The notes beneath the pieces are model-generated. The model did not search any database. It saw only the letters and a list, made by a program, of their open reading frames with translations, and was not told where the DNA came from. Source: Epiperipatus broadwayi (taxonomy: Eukaryota; Onychophora; Udeonychophora; Euonychophora; Peripatidae). From it: a stretch of 64,000 bases of DNA. Made by a program: the position numbers and the translations under genes. Positions 1 through 12,300 of this stretch are shown piece after piece. Within the stretch, counting starts at the first letter, position 1, and every line of letters begins with the position of its first letter. The stretch lies in assembly GCA_028023455.1 (NCBI GenBank), contig JAQFVV010012396.1, positions 8,536,085-8,600,084 of the forward strand, in the 5' to 3' direction.

Positions 1-199
1 TTATTTTTAAGGCATTTTTATTAATATAATTGTTTGATAGTTTCTGCCATTAACAATAACAATGTTTTAAAAGTCTCATTAGAGTTTAGTTATATCCACA
101 GTTTCAATACATAAGAAACAATGATATCATTTTTAGCTTTATCATATTACAATTATTTTTGTTTTATGGTCTGTGTATCAACACTCATCTAACAAATCC

Positions 200-2419
200 A
201 GATTAATCTAGGAACTTCATCTCTATTAAAACCTCAAATAATCACTATGGGAAATGATGAAAGGAATTCAGACCATTGGCCAAGGATGATGGTGGCCAAG
301 GATCAGCAGTATATCTCACACCTGGATATTAGTGAGGAAATAACTAGACTATCAAATCACACAGTTACTGCTCATGATTCTATACCTGCCAGAATTTATA
401 AATCAATATCTTACTTGATAATTGAAGTGCTTGCAAAATATTACAATCAGTTGTGTGCACAACCAATAGATTGGCCAATGATTAATAACAGAATATTTTT
501 TTGTATAAAAAAGAATAGGAATATACCCATCCCATATGTAAATGACCTGAGAAATATTACTATCGAGGACATTGACTCAAAAATATTTGCTAGAATTATA
601 TTGAAGAAATTGTATAATAGAATAAAAAATAGAATTTCAGTGGCTTATTACGCTATTAAAGGTAAGAGAGCAACTGATGCAATTATGAAGATCCAGGATG
701 CAATCAGATATGCCAGGTGTAATAAGTTAACTCAATTCTTTGCAATGCAGATAGACTTTAAATCTGCATTTGATGTGGTTGATTGGTCATTTCTGTCTAG
801 TTCATTGGCACCACTTGTGAAGGGTGAGGAGAATCTAATTACAGCAATCAACAATTATGTGACCAATGGGAGAATAGCACTTAAAAACTTTGCAAGGCAT
901 TCTAATTTCTTTGTTCCATCAAGGGGGATCCCACAGGGGTCTCCTCTGGCAGCCCTCCTCTTTGCCGTTTATCTGGATCCGATGATTAGGGAAATAGAAG
1001 CCTCAACCAATGGGATTTTCTTACCTCAGCTTGGTGCCTTTGTTTATGTCACTGCCTTTGTCGATGATGTTATTATTATATTCGAGAATGTGGCCAGGGT
1101 GCATAGAATCTTTAACATCTTAAATAAATTTCAGATCTCTACAGGCTCATGTATTCAATCTTCCAAGTCGGCTGCATGGCAATTGGCCACTGCCAAGAGA
1201 ATCCCATGTGACTTCTTGGGCACGCCTTCCTCCTTTCTAGGGTTGCCTCTCTATCTGTCTAAAACTAAAATGAGTGCCCTCGAAACTAAAATAAATGCCT
1301 TTTCCCCATTTAAATTGTATGAAACAACCAGAGCAAAGGTTTTTAACGCTATTGCTGTTGGTGTGCTCTCTTACTATGGACCATGGATGAAAATCTTTAA
1401 TGCCACTAGTCTTAAGATCATTCAATTGGCAAAAAGATATATTTGGGGTAAGAAGTATAGCCTGATACCTACTAAAATAAGGCAGCTACCGATTGGAGAA
1501 GGGGGTCTCAATTTAATTGACCCTAACTCATTGGTGAGCTTCATTAAGGCAAGAGCTTATTTAAGGATCATTGACGATAATTCGCTCAGGCCGCTAACAC
1601 AGAATAATAATATAGATTCTAACCTGGGGTCGGACGGAGTATCTTATTTTGATGATATGATGATTGCATACAGGGATATCCAGGATGATCTAAACTTAGA
1701 GACCTTAGATAATTTAAAATATAAAGAGCTAAAAAATAGAGAGCTTTCTAATGAAAACTCCTGGCTCAATGCCTCATTAAAAAAAATTCTAAAAAATTTC
1801 CAATCTATTTGTACATCACAGTCTGTTATGAAATTTATTTTCAGATTGATAAATGGAATTTTGCCAACCACCACTTTTTTAAACCAAAGGCTGAAAATGG
1901 GCCTGGATGATCTATGCAAATGCTGTAACAGATCTGACGAGACCTTTCTTCACCTGATGGAGGAATGTACAGCCTTTAGTGATTTGAGATCTATGGCCTT
2001 TCATAAGCCTATTGTGAATCTAAGACTCTTATTTAAAGAAAACATTGTTTTATTCAAGCCTCATAATGCCATAGTTATTGTGCATGTAATGAGAGCAATA
2101 TGGATATCTAGGTGTGCTCTGATCTTTGATAACAAGAAGATATATTGGAAAAAAAATGGAAAAAGAATGGGATGACATGTTTTATAAAGGTTTGAAATTT
2201 TGGCCAAGAAAAACGTTTTTATTGGTATGGGGTGGTTATGTTCCTACAAGATGTGAAATGTGGAGCTGAATGCTCTTACAGAACACTGATTAAATGAAAG
2301 GTGGAGATAATGTAATTTACTGGATACATTTGAACTTAATTTATTTTTTAAAGTAATGATTGTTACGATGTATGTACTGAATCAAATGTAAATATAGTTT
2401 TTTAAATAAAAAAAAAATA
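200..2419 (+). mobile_element. 5'-truncated L1/Tx1-like LINE
   Basis: Non-LTR retrotransposon copy. It holds a reverse transcriptase reading frame, a 3' untranslated stretch of about 150 bp, and a 3' A-rich tail at about 2406-2418 that runs into a short (TA)n. No endonuclease or ORF1 is visible upstream, and the reading frame begins in the linker just before the RT domain, so the copy is 5' truncated. The exact 5' edge is uncertain; I place it near 200 only because coding similarity starts at about 247. A foldback element begins about 10 bp beyond the tail. Confidence 0.75.
247..2269 (+). pseudogene. LINE reverse transcriptase with zf-RVT, 5' part missing
   Basis: Reverse transcriptase of a non-LTR retrotransposon, which would copy element RNA at a nicked target site. 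The main open frame is 642 codons (247-2175). Visible RT blocks are the palm motif IDFKSAFD near residue 169, the IPQGSPLAALLF motif near residue 228, and the catalytic FVDD at residues 271-274. A C-terminal zf-RVT knuckle (C-C...H....C, near residues 557-575) follows. The thumb and C-terminal layout (WG... then EGGLNL) is L1/Tx1 style. FVDD instead of the common F/YADD is less usual. The frame breaks in an A run at about 2150-2160. In the next frame it continues in similar style (WPRKTFLLVWGGY) to TGA at 2267-2269, so the natural C-terminus was about 30 residues longer. The start ATG at 247 is only the first available one, because the real N-terminus was lost. Clade assignment is by eye. Confidence 0.8.
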
Positions 2420-2430
2420 TATATATTCTG

Positions 2431-3012
2431 CTAAAACAATAGTAATTCTCTCCATGCAATAGTTCCACTCAATGCAAGCCCATGGTAATCAATAATTTTT
2501 TAGAAGTTTTGTGCATCAAAATTTTTATCTAGTGCTACTCACCAATGTCCCCTGACTAATTTCTAGTTTGTGACCTTCATAGGTGAGAAGTTTTGGATCT
2601 AAGAACACAGCACTTAGATCTATGGATCTAATGTAACCTTCCAACCTTTCACCTTTTTAGTTAATTGTAAAACAAAGGCACCAGAATGTAGATATACTGA
2701 AAGATCTGTATGACTAAACAAATAAATGAGCTTGGATTAAAAATTATTATTGTGTTTTCATTTTGGCTTTAAAGTTAATTAAAAAGATAAAAGGTGGCTG
2801 CTATAAGGTTGCATTAGTTCTAAAGATCTAGGTGCAATGCTTTCAGACCCAAGGCTTCTCACTAATGAATGCTACAATCTAGAAACTAGTCTAGGATATT
2901 GAATGAGTAGACAATAGATAGGATTTTGTGCAGAAACCTTCTAACATCCATTGGATTACTATGGCTTGCACTGAATGGCCCTACCATATGGAGAGAGTTG
3001 CTAAAATTTTAA
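2431..3012. mobile_element. Foldback element, copy A
   Basis: Long imperfect terminal inverted repeats. The left arm (about 2431-2575) matches the reverse complement of the right arm (about 2865-3012), with recurring words such as tctagtgctactca/tctattgtctactca and aatgcaagcc/agtgcaagcc. The roughly 290-bp middle is homologous along its length to the middle of the element at 45911-46401, for example the ggtggctgct...gttgcattag segment. No protein is encoded, so this is a MITE/foldback type of non-autonomous element. The arms here are more diverged than in the sibling, so this copy is probably older. The outermost ~40 bp of each arm (ctctccat...) pair with each other but are not found in the sibling. 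Confidence 0.7.
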
Positions 3013-5952
3013 CTTTATCTCTAGCTTTGAATAACCAAATATCCATTTACAGTCAATATTGTTTAATCGTAACTTGCTTGGTTTATTTGAAAAAAAATCA
3101 TAGACTTGATAGAAAAAATTAGTTACCTGAAAAATATCCAAATTCTACTTAGATCCAAAATCGTTTTGTGGGTGTGACAAGCAGATGCATAGTTCATCCT
3201 ATGCCATACAATCTTTAATGTCAAAAGTCTAAATGATTTTCTCTCTTTTTAATTAAAAATCTTAATCGGACGTTGGACTGATTTATAGTTGTATCTGTTG
3301 CTCGTTGATACTTATGCTTTACGTGTTTGAGGCCGTAATAGAGTGGTCGAAGGATCGCGTTTAGCTCTATCATTTCCAGCGCTCGAATTTCAGCCATTCG
3401 ATTTTTTTTTATTGACATGTGTAAACACGTATATGCCTGTATAAAATTATTTACATAAACATGTATAGTGTGTTGTACGTGCATGTGTAAATAACTAATA
3501 GTATAATATAAAAAAAAAAATTGAAGAATTTTGATCTTTTAATTAATATCTGTCATCCATAAAAGTCTTCAATATATTTAATTTATTTTACAAAGAAACA
3601 TATGGAAAGTTTTTTTTTTTTTTTTAGCAGCCTGGATATGACTTAAATTGATTTTCTGTCGAATATTATATTTGATGATTGTCAGTTTTATTTTTTAATA
3701 AAAATGATTGTCTACCCACTACGTATAGTCTATTGTCAAAAGATAGTTTATTACGCAGGCTATAATTTACTGATATTCGTGGTGGGAATTAACATGTAAA
3801 CACTTCTTGCCGAATCAACTTGAATCGCAGCAGGCAGACCCTTGCTATTAAAAATTACAAGAAAGTTGAAGTTTTATAAAGCATACGATAATATGGGAAA
3901 GATCCCTCACCCTCTTTGTTTCTGAGTATTCTTTTTTAAAGTTTAATTAAAGAAGTTCCGCATTAGATATCTAATAAAAAGTATAAGATGTCTTTTTTTT
4001 TTTTTTGTAAGTACAATAAGTATAAAAAAAATATCAATTTTATATATATAACGCTATAACTCATTAAAAAATGTGTATTTTTTGGTACTTCACTTCTAAA
4101 AAGACAATATATATTTTAAACTATTGAATTAGAAGAAACTTGAACTCAGACTTTCAAGCTCTTTATAGCTATGCACCCAATCTTATACAACTAATACACA
4201 TGACTACATACATGTGAAAAAAATAAATGATCTCCAATGTATGTATTTCATGCTAAACCAGCACTCATCAGTTGGTCCAGCACCATCTTCCACACACATA
4301 TATATATTATCAGTACTTAGATTATATTAAAATTGAAAATCAAAGTTTAATGGATAAGCTTCAATCTTCTCCACACTCCACCCCTTCAGCCATTCATATC
4401 ATTGAAAATCCAATGATGAATCACTCAAAGCCCTTGTTGACAATATACTTATACTTGAATATTATTTAAATTATTGAATTAATATTGTAAATAAAAAAAC
4501 TTCTTAACATTATAATGTTTTACTAACAATGAACTATATACAAAATGAATATTTTTACCCTCTGTACATAAAACTCGCGCAAATTTTGGAATTTTATTCT
4601 TAAAGATTTCTCCAGTATTTATTTTAAATGTCTAGAATATACTAATGAATACGGAAAATAATTCTAATAGCATAAGAATCAAATTGAAGACTTTTCGATT
4701 AAAAAATCAACGCGCTATTACTAAGCTGATAGCTCAAAGTTCTAGAATTTATTAGAAGCTGAGATGTAGCTATCATTTAGAAAGTACAGAAACTTAAGTT
4801 CCTTAATGATTTAGTAGCTGTACTTTACCGTTATCCAAAAACGGATATAAAGGGTCTGAAATGATTTTTGTTTAATTAAGGATCCGAAAAAAACATAGCT
4901 ACATCTCTGGTTTAAAAAAATCTTTTTAATATAATACAGCTATTCAATATATGTGATTTCTATTACAGCTAATGCTAATTGTATTTTTAAAAAATAGTTT
5001 AATGTTATTTATGGGTTACATTCTAATTTAACTATATTGGCACTTCTATTGTTTCATCGTTATAAGCACATATGGAAATAAAATTAGAAAAACCATAATT
5101 ATAACTAAAGAATAAATAATTTGAAGAAATAGTACCGAATCCTTCTAAATAAAAGTATATTTTACTTGACTCAATGTTTCTCTTTACAAAATTAAAAAAA
5201 TAAATTTGGATGTTTAAAAAAAAACATTCACAACAAAGACAAATTATAACAACTAAAAGCAATTGGTATTAAAGGTTTTATCAAAATTGCTCTGTACATT
5301 TCTTAGAAACAATTTCAGAATTAGTTTAATTGGTACATAATCATGACGAAATCTTAGATTCTCAACTGTCCATTTTTCTTCATGATAACAACAAATAAAA
5401 GCAAATATTTAAAAATACATTCTTAATTGATTTGTATAATTTATTCCTAAGCCAACTGAATAAACCAATATCATGTGTGACTTATGATCCTAAAGTACCA
5501 ATCAATGATTAATTACTCAGAAGGTCATATGGTATTTGAGCATTGGAAATAGCAGATTGATCTTTAATCTTAAAACCATAGCCTTCAGTTATCACTATGT
5601 TTAATATCAAGAGCATTTAATATGATGTGTCAACTCATTATTTTGGATGTGCAGACTGCTTGCCTAAATGTGATTGCAAGAAATAGAGAGAAAAGATAGA
5701 TTTGGAGCTAAAGATATGAAAATATACCTACTACATACTGTATGTGGTAATATATAAACTTGAACTATAAGTCAATTTTAAAATAGAGAAGCTGTTGAAA
5801 ACCAAAAACAATGTGCTATCCAATATTTGAATGCTGAATAAAAGATGTTGAACTGCAATAAGGAAATTCTAACCCAAAGGATTTGTTTTACTAAGATTCT
5901 TATTTAATTGTATACACTTTCAAACATATAAACTGTAAGAATTGTATGTATG
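3013..5952. other. AT-rich non-coding DNA
   Basis: No recognised gene. A patch at about 3256-3400 is clearly richer in GC than its surroundings and contains an 87-codon minus-strand frame (3221-3484) rich in charged residues. I do not recognise it, and it has no visible promoter or neighbours. The rest is homopolymer-rich AT sequence with only short chance frames. Confidence 0.5.
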
Positions 5953-5972
5953 TGTATATATATATATCATCA

Positions 5973-8812
5973 TCAACCATTATCAATCCACTGCAGGATG
6001 AAGGTCTCTCCAAGTTTAATCCATCTTCTCCGATCTTTAGCTTCTCTTTTCTACAACACCCCTGTACATTTTCTTATTTCATCCATCCATCTCACATGTG
6101 GTCTCTTTCTGGGTCTTTTACAATCTCTTGGAATCCAGTTTAAAATTTCAATTGTCCATCTATTATCATTTCTTCTAGCAATATGTCCAGCCCAACTCCA
6201 TTTCAATCTTTTAATTTTTTCAATAAGGTCAATAACACCTGTTTGTTATCTTACCCATACATTGCGTTTTCGATCTCTTCTTGTTACTCCCAACATACAT
6301 CTCTCCATACTCCTTTGAGTGGTCTGAAGTCTCTGTATTGCTCTTTTATTAAGTGTCCAAGTCTCAGATCCATAAGTAAGAACTGGTAAAACACATTTGT
6401 TAAAAACCATTCTTTTCAAACACATAGGCATATTTCCTTTTAATATCAAGTTATTTCTACCAAAAGCACTCCAACCAAGTTTAATTCTATGATTAATTTC
6501 CTCCATTATGTTTCCATCTGTATTAATAATTTGACCTAGGTATTTGTAACTGTTAACTTCTTTTAATTCTTCATAATCAATCTTTATTTTCATATTTTGA
6601 GCAAATCGATTAAACATTACTTTAGTCTTTTTAACATTTATCTTTAGTCCTACTTTTCTACTTTCATCTGCTAACTCCTGCAACATTTCCTGCAGCTCTG
6701 AAGCATTATTTGCAAAAACAACTACATCATCTGCAAAATCTAAATGACTTAAATACTCTCCATTTACTTTCATTCCTTTAGTTTCCCATTTTAATCCACA
6801 AAATACTTTTTGCAGCACTGCTGTAAAAAGTTTTGGAGATATGGAGTCACCTTGCCTTACACCTTTCTCAATGTTGATTTTTCCAGTATCATTATGTAAT
6901 CTAATTGTTGCTGTTGCATTTTTATAAATATTCTTTAAAATATGACAATATCCTGGATCTATACCTTGATGATCCAATGCTTTAATCACTGGAGAAATGT
7001 GTATAGAATCGAATGCCCTTTCATAATCTACAAATCCAAAACATAATGACAACTCATATTCATTTGTCCTATTCATTTGTCCTTTCTATGACTTCTCTCA
7101 ATACCTGGATATGATCTATTGTACTAAAACCACTTTTAAATCCAGCTTGTTCTCTTGGTTGGTGGAAATCCAAAGTTCTCTGTAAACGAGTTGTAATTAT
7201 CTTGGTAAAAATTTTATATAAAACTGATAAAAGGCTGATAGGTCTGTAATTTCTAATATCTTCTTTATCACCTTTTTTAAATTTTAATATTATTACTGCA
7301 TTCTTCCAATCTTCTGGTACATCTTTATCATTTAGTCATTTGGTATATAACTTTGCTAAAATTGTTTCTATTTCTTCACCTCCTTCTTTTAATATATCAA
7401 TTATAATTCCATCATTTCCTGGAGCCTTTCCTTTCTTCATACATTTAATTGCATGTCTCACTTCTTCATTTAAAATTCTGGGCAATTCAGAAGATGTAAT
7501 AGATATAGGAGATACTTGTTCTTTATTACTATATAATTCTTGATAAAAATCTTCTACCAATTTCATGATGTCATCTCTCTTTTTAGTAATAATTCCATCT
7601 TTTTTTCTTATTGCAGATATAAATTTCCTACCAATACCAAAATGTTGTTTAACATTCTTGAGACTTTTATTTTCTTCTACAGCTTTCCTTGCTATTTCAC
7701 AGTTATACTTTCTTATATCATTTTCAACTCTTTTCCGTACCATTTTACAAAATTCGAGATATTCAATTCTTTTTAATACATCATTTTTGTATATCTTCAT
7801 ATTCCTTCTTTTCTTCATAAATTCTCTAGTCTCAGTAGAAATTTTATTAGTCAATTGCTGCTTTTTTCTACCAGCTATCTTTGTTGCAGTTTTTAAAAGT
7901 GTATCAGTTATTTTCATATTAATTTCATTCAAATCTGAATCATGTTCAAAATCTCCTAACACTTGAAACCTATTTGTAAGTTTTAATTTAAATTCATTAG
8001 AATGTTTCTGAAGATTAGGAATATCAACTGTAAATATTGTTTTTCTCAATAATTTTTGTCTCTCTAGTTTTACATTAACACGTAACTTACACCTTACTAT
8101 TCGATGATCACTTCCTGTGTTAAATTTATTAAGAACATTACAATCTTGAAATATGTATTTCCTGTTAGTCAAAATATAATCCAATTCTGCTGTACCTTCA
8201 TTTGGATGCTTCCATGTCCATTTCCTTTTAACATTTTTCTCAAAAAATGAATTCATAATATAAAGTTTTTCTTTTTCTGCAAACTCCACAAGTCTATGTC
8301 CTCTCTCATTTCTATTACCATAACCAAAATTACCTACAGCAATTTCATCTTTCATTTGTCTACCAATTCTAGCATTAAAGTCTCCCGTAACAATTTTAAA
8401 ATGTTGTTTACTCTGATCAAAAGCCTTTTGTACATCCATATAAAAATCTTCTACTACTTCATCACTATGATAACTTGTTGAGGCATAAACCTGAATTATC
8501 TGCATTTGGTATCTGCTATTAAGTTGTATAACTAATCTTGCAACTCTGTCCGATACACCATCAATTTCCACAATATTGTTCTTCCACTTTTTATTTATAA
8601 TGAATCCTACTCCACTTGTATTTCCAATATGTGTGCCTTTATAATAGAGTATATGTCCACTTTTTAAATCAATTGTTTCTTCACCTTTTCTTCTAACTTC
8701 ACAAAGTCCAATAATGTCCCATTTAATATAAGACAATTCTTCTTCTTTCTTACAATCTTCCTTCACTTAAAAGTGATCTGCAGTTGTAAGTACCTAAATA
8801 AAAAGTCATCAT
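5973..8812 (-). pseudogene. RTE endonuclease-reverse transcriptase, broken
   Basis: Single RTE polyprotein with an apurinic-type endonuclease followed by RT. Starting from the double ATG at 8812, the coding begins with a GTYNCRSLL motif. It then shifts frame near 8750. The endonuclease follows, with WDIIGLCEVRRKGEE, GDFNARIG and a SDHRIVRC catalytic-type motif, and then the RT. Visible lesions are: the frameshift near 8750; an in-frame TGA at 7336-7338; a 13-bp tandem duplication (tattcatttgtcc at 7057-7069 and 7070-7082) that shifts frame; a TAA around 6246 where relatives usually have Gln; and a TAG near 6040. RT motifs present are FVDYERAFDS, GVRQGDSISPKLF and FADDVVVFA (catalytic DD near 6727-6732). 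The C-terminal RTE motifs WAGHIARR and WIPRDCKRPRKR are readable downstream of the TAA, and the frame ends at TGA 5973-5975. The family call is strong; the copy is dead. Confidence 0.88.
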
Positions 8813-9264
8813 CAAATGGCAGCCTGGGTCCACAATCAGGGGATTCTTAGCACCCTCCACCTTTGGCCACCAACCGCTGCCTTGGTTGGTGACTTTACAG
8901 CCTCCTGGGAATAAGGGCTATGTTTTATTTTTGTCTGTCATAATTGTATATATGTATTGGAAAAATATTTATCATTTACACAAACATTCATTCTGCCTTA
9001 TCAGGCACTGAGATGAAAGACCATGGTGTTTCTTGATCTTAAACTCAGAGGTAAAAAGCTAATAAACTCACCACACTGGCTAATGCGTGTTGGTGAGCAG
9101 CCCATCCATGTTCGTATACTATATGAATAATCACATAGTAATAACAGCTGCAACGACAAGAATGTATGGAGTGGACTTTAGGAATTTGCCCTGCTCGGTT
9201 CCTTTAAGGCTTCCAAGAGGAATCAAAGGGTCTCCTTTCAGTTAATAGCAAACTCCTTTCTGCA

Positions 9265-9267
<3 letters not shown>
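8813..9267 (-). other. Probable 5' UTR of the RTE LINE
   Basis: The base composition is more balanced than the flanks, with no sustained reading frame. It contains a short internal palindrome (ccaaccgctgccttggttgg, about 8870-8890). It sits directly upstream of the RTE start codons and ends exactly at a (TA)n tract. RTE 5' UTRs often act as internal promoters, but no promoter motif is evident here. Confidence 0.4.

Positions 9268-9333
<66 letters not shown>
9268..9333. repeat. (TA)n microsatellite, about 33 units
   Basis: Uninterrupted alternating TA immediately upstream of the probable RTE 5' end. It may mark the insertion target, since RTE 3' tails here are also TA-rich. Confidence 0.95.
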
Positions 9334-9335
<2 letters not shown>

Positions 9336-12300
9336 TTAAATTCCAAAAAATTAAAAATAAATATGTATGTAATATGTGTTAAATATTTTTGGGATGAGTT
9401 AAGATTTAATTGTATAAAACTTTTATATATATATATTTATTATGCAAATCTTTATTAACACAGCAAAGAAAGAATAAAACAAAGAAAGAAATTATATATA
9501 TATACAAGTAATAATACAGGTGTCAATCATCCATTACACTTTTAAACGCCAATACAGAACTCAGCTATAACAGTTCAGATGGTCTTATTTAATATTTCTA
9601 TTTTTCTTTAATACATTATATCAATTTTTTCACATTAAATATTAGATTAATAATTAGTATATGTTTTTAAACCACTAAACATCACATGATCACTATCTCA
9701 TACTAGCACATAATTGTTAACATAAGATGGCACTACTATATGGAGAGTTTTGCTTTATATGTTTTTATAAAGTTATTATATGTATATATGCTGCAGATAT
9801 TTTTGAGAATATTTAATTCTAATTTGGTATTAAAAGCAATTATTTAATTGGTCATCTAAGCCAGAATCACGTGTGGAGCTGCTATTTGTTCTTTAATGTA
9901 ATTAAATTTATACGTACTTATATATCTAATTTAATTTGATTTTTTTTCTTCTGTGTTTTTTGATATTATTTTTTAAATGTGTTATTGTTATTCAACATTA
10001 TTTTGTGACTGTAGTATTTTTTGTTCTAGTGCCTTGTTTATGACATAATCTTAAATGTACACGATTGTTTGATCATTAGAGAATGAGCCTTAACATCACT
10101 GATAAGCAAGAATCTATCTAAAGAAGTAAATGAAAACTATTTTTTTATTATTATTTAACTCTTTTGGGATGAGTTAAGGAAAATAAATAATGTTGATTGC
10201 TACCAGGGAAATATATCCGGTTCATCTAGTTTGATGATTATTAGTCGTTCTGATGGTAATCTAACAAATGATGTATATATTTTGGCTTAAGGGCTTTCAC
10301 TTCATAATTTAATTTACATGTGTGTAGTCATATATTTATATCAATACATAATTGCCAACAAATACCTTGTCAAGGCATCTTTAGATAGATATGCCACAAA
10401 ATATTATGCTAATCTATTAATGATGAAGATTTCTCCATCAGCTACAACAAACAACACTAAAAACTCACAGAAACTCATGTGTAACTGTCAATCAAACAAT
10501 GTGAATATTTAGCAACTTTATATATAGTAAATAAAAACATGGTAATAATATTACTATGTACTTATACAATCATATCTTGATTATAAATAGTTTATATGAG
10601 AGAGAGGGAACAAATTTATATTATAAATATTGCCACAAAGCTAGTATAAAGAGATACACTTTTTTTTTTGTTTTTATTGTACAGATATGCCTGACATAAT
10701 AGAATACTTTGATAAACCATAATTAAGTAACTAGTAAAATCTTTCAGAAAAAATTATTATGCAAAAATTAAAAGATGGCATGGCATTGCAAGATTCAAAT
10801 AAATAGATTCAAGGATAAGCATGTAATATATATGAGCGTTTTATGTTTAATGAATTGATTTATATAATTATGCTAAAGATGACCTTCAAACTTTTTATTC
10901 TTTTTTCTTCTTCATGGAATTAGAATGGCCTTACTTATAAATAATTGGTTACTAATGATAATGATGATGAGAATATTTTTTCCTTAAAAAAAAAAGGAGA
11001 AGAAGAATCAGTCCAATTATTTTTATTACAAATAATAATATTGATCAAACAGTTAAGGTTTATGGTAATAAAAGTTATCTGCACAAACAAATGTGAACAC
11101 AAAAATCAAATTAAACACATTTATAATCTTGTAAAAAGGAAATGGATTACTTTTTTAAGTGAATATTAAATAATAGTCAGAAGAAAGTTGTTAGTCAAAA
11201 TGTTGGTTTTGCTGCTAATTATTGGAATGTCATAAAAAAATGCTGGAATGACTAATTGATAAGCTGGTGTAAATAAGGTGTTCACATGATTCACTATCCA
11301 GCTTTAATTCTTCCTAAATGAATTTTTTGAATGACTTTTTTTATCCAATGAAATGATTAAAATTTGGGAACTGCCTTTTACTGAAGATGATGCAGTCCAC
11401 TACTTTCAAAAGATTGTCATACGTTGGAATAACTATCTGCAAAAAGTTTATCCATGTAGCATATAATCCTGAAAAAATCACAGAATCCTATAAAAATAAT
11501 GACTTGTGAGCTGCTGGAAATGAACATTTTTGTATAAATCATAGATATGCTTTCATTTGCTTTGCAGAACATAAAAAAAACTGTAGTCTGTTCGAGTGAT
11601 AATAAAAAAACAATCTTTTTCTTTTCCTTTTTATTGGAATAAATATATATTGCTAAAAGTTTAATTGTTGCAATATCATTTCTTGCCAAAAAATAATAAT
11701 AAATGTAACTACATGTTTGTTTATTTCCAATAAGTAGACTTATAATTCACCTTTGTGTGTAATAAGGCGTACTTCTCGTCATTTTTGCAAATAACCAAAT
11801 TTAATTCAAAATGTAAATACATGTTCATTTATTTCCATAAAATAAAGTTATAGGTCACCATTGTATACTAAATAAAGTTACTTGTCATCATTTATCAAAA
11901 TTGATGGATTAAGGTTGTCAGAAGATCTCATGCAGCCAGCCATTATTTTATGAGATTGCAAGATTAGAAAATTATCACTAGACATAACTACCAACTTTAT
12001 TTTATGACTACACAATATTTCTCTTAATCTCAACTGAAAGACATTTAAACATATGCATAACTTTGTGATTTAATTTAATACTCTAAAAAGTTCTGTAATA
12101 AATTGTTTCATGTTGGATATGATTATATACTTTTTCATATGAAGTATTTTAAAATTATTTGTCACATTACAAATTTTTATAAATCAAATAATTTTCTGCT
12201 AATTTTTTTTCTTGTTGTTTTAAATAATTTGTTTGTTTTAATGTGATATTAAGTAATTGATAGTAATTGTTTAAAGAAGTACATATATTCAGATTTACAA

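Larger units (their letters stand above)
5953..9267 (-). mobile_element. RTE-clade LINE, near full length, inactivated
   Basis: Minus-strand LINE of the RTE clade. The 3' end carries the typical RTE finish: the last codons fall in a CTGCAGTGGATTGATAATGG-like end, followed directly by a (TGA)n/(TA)n microsatellite tail at 5953-5975. Upstream of the coding region (8813-9267) lies a distinctly GC-richer non-coding stretch ending at a long (TA)n tract at 9268. I take it as the 5' UTR, which is an inference. If so, the copy is close to full length. One protein frame encodes endonuclease then RT, and it is broken in several places. Confidence 0.75.

Noticed and set aside
3221-3484. 87-codon minus-strand frame as a gene
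   Set aside because: No recognisable motif, no regulatory context. Kept only as a note on a GC-richer patch.
5946-8481. Plus-strand frames within the RTE LINE
   Set aside because: Shadows of the minus-strand endonuclease/RT coding sequence.
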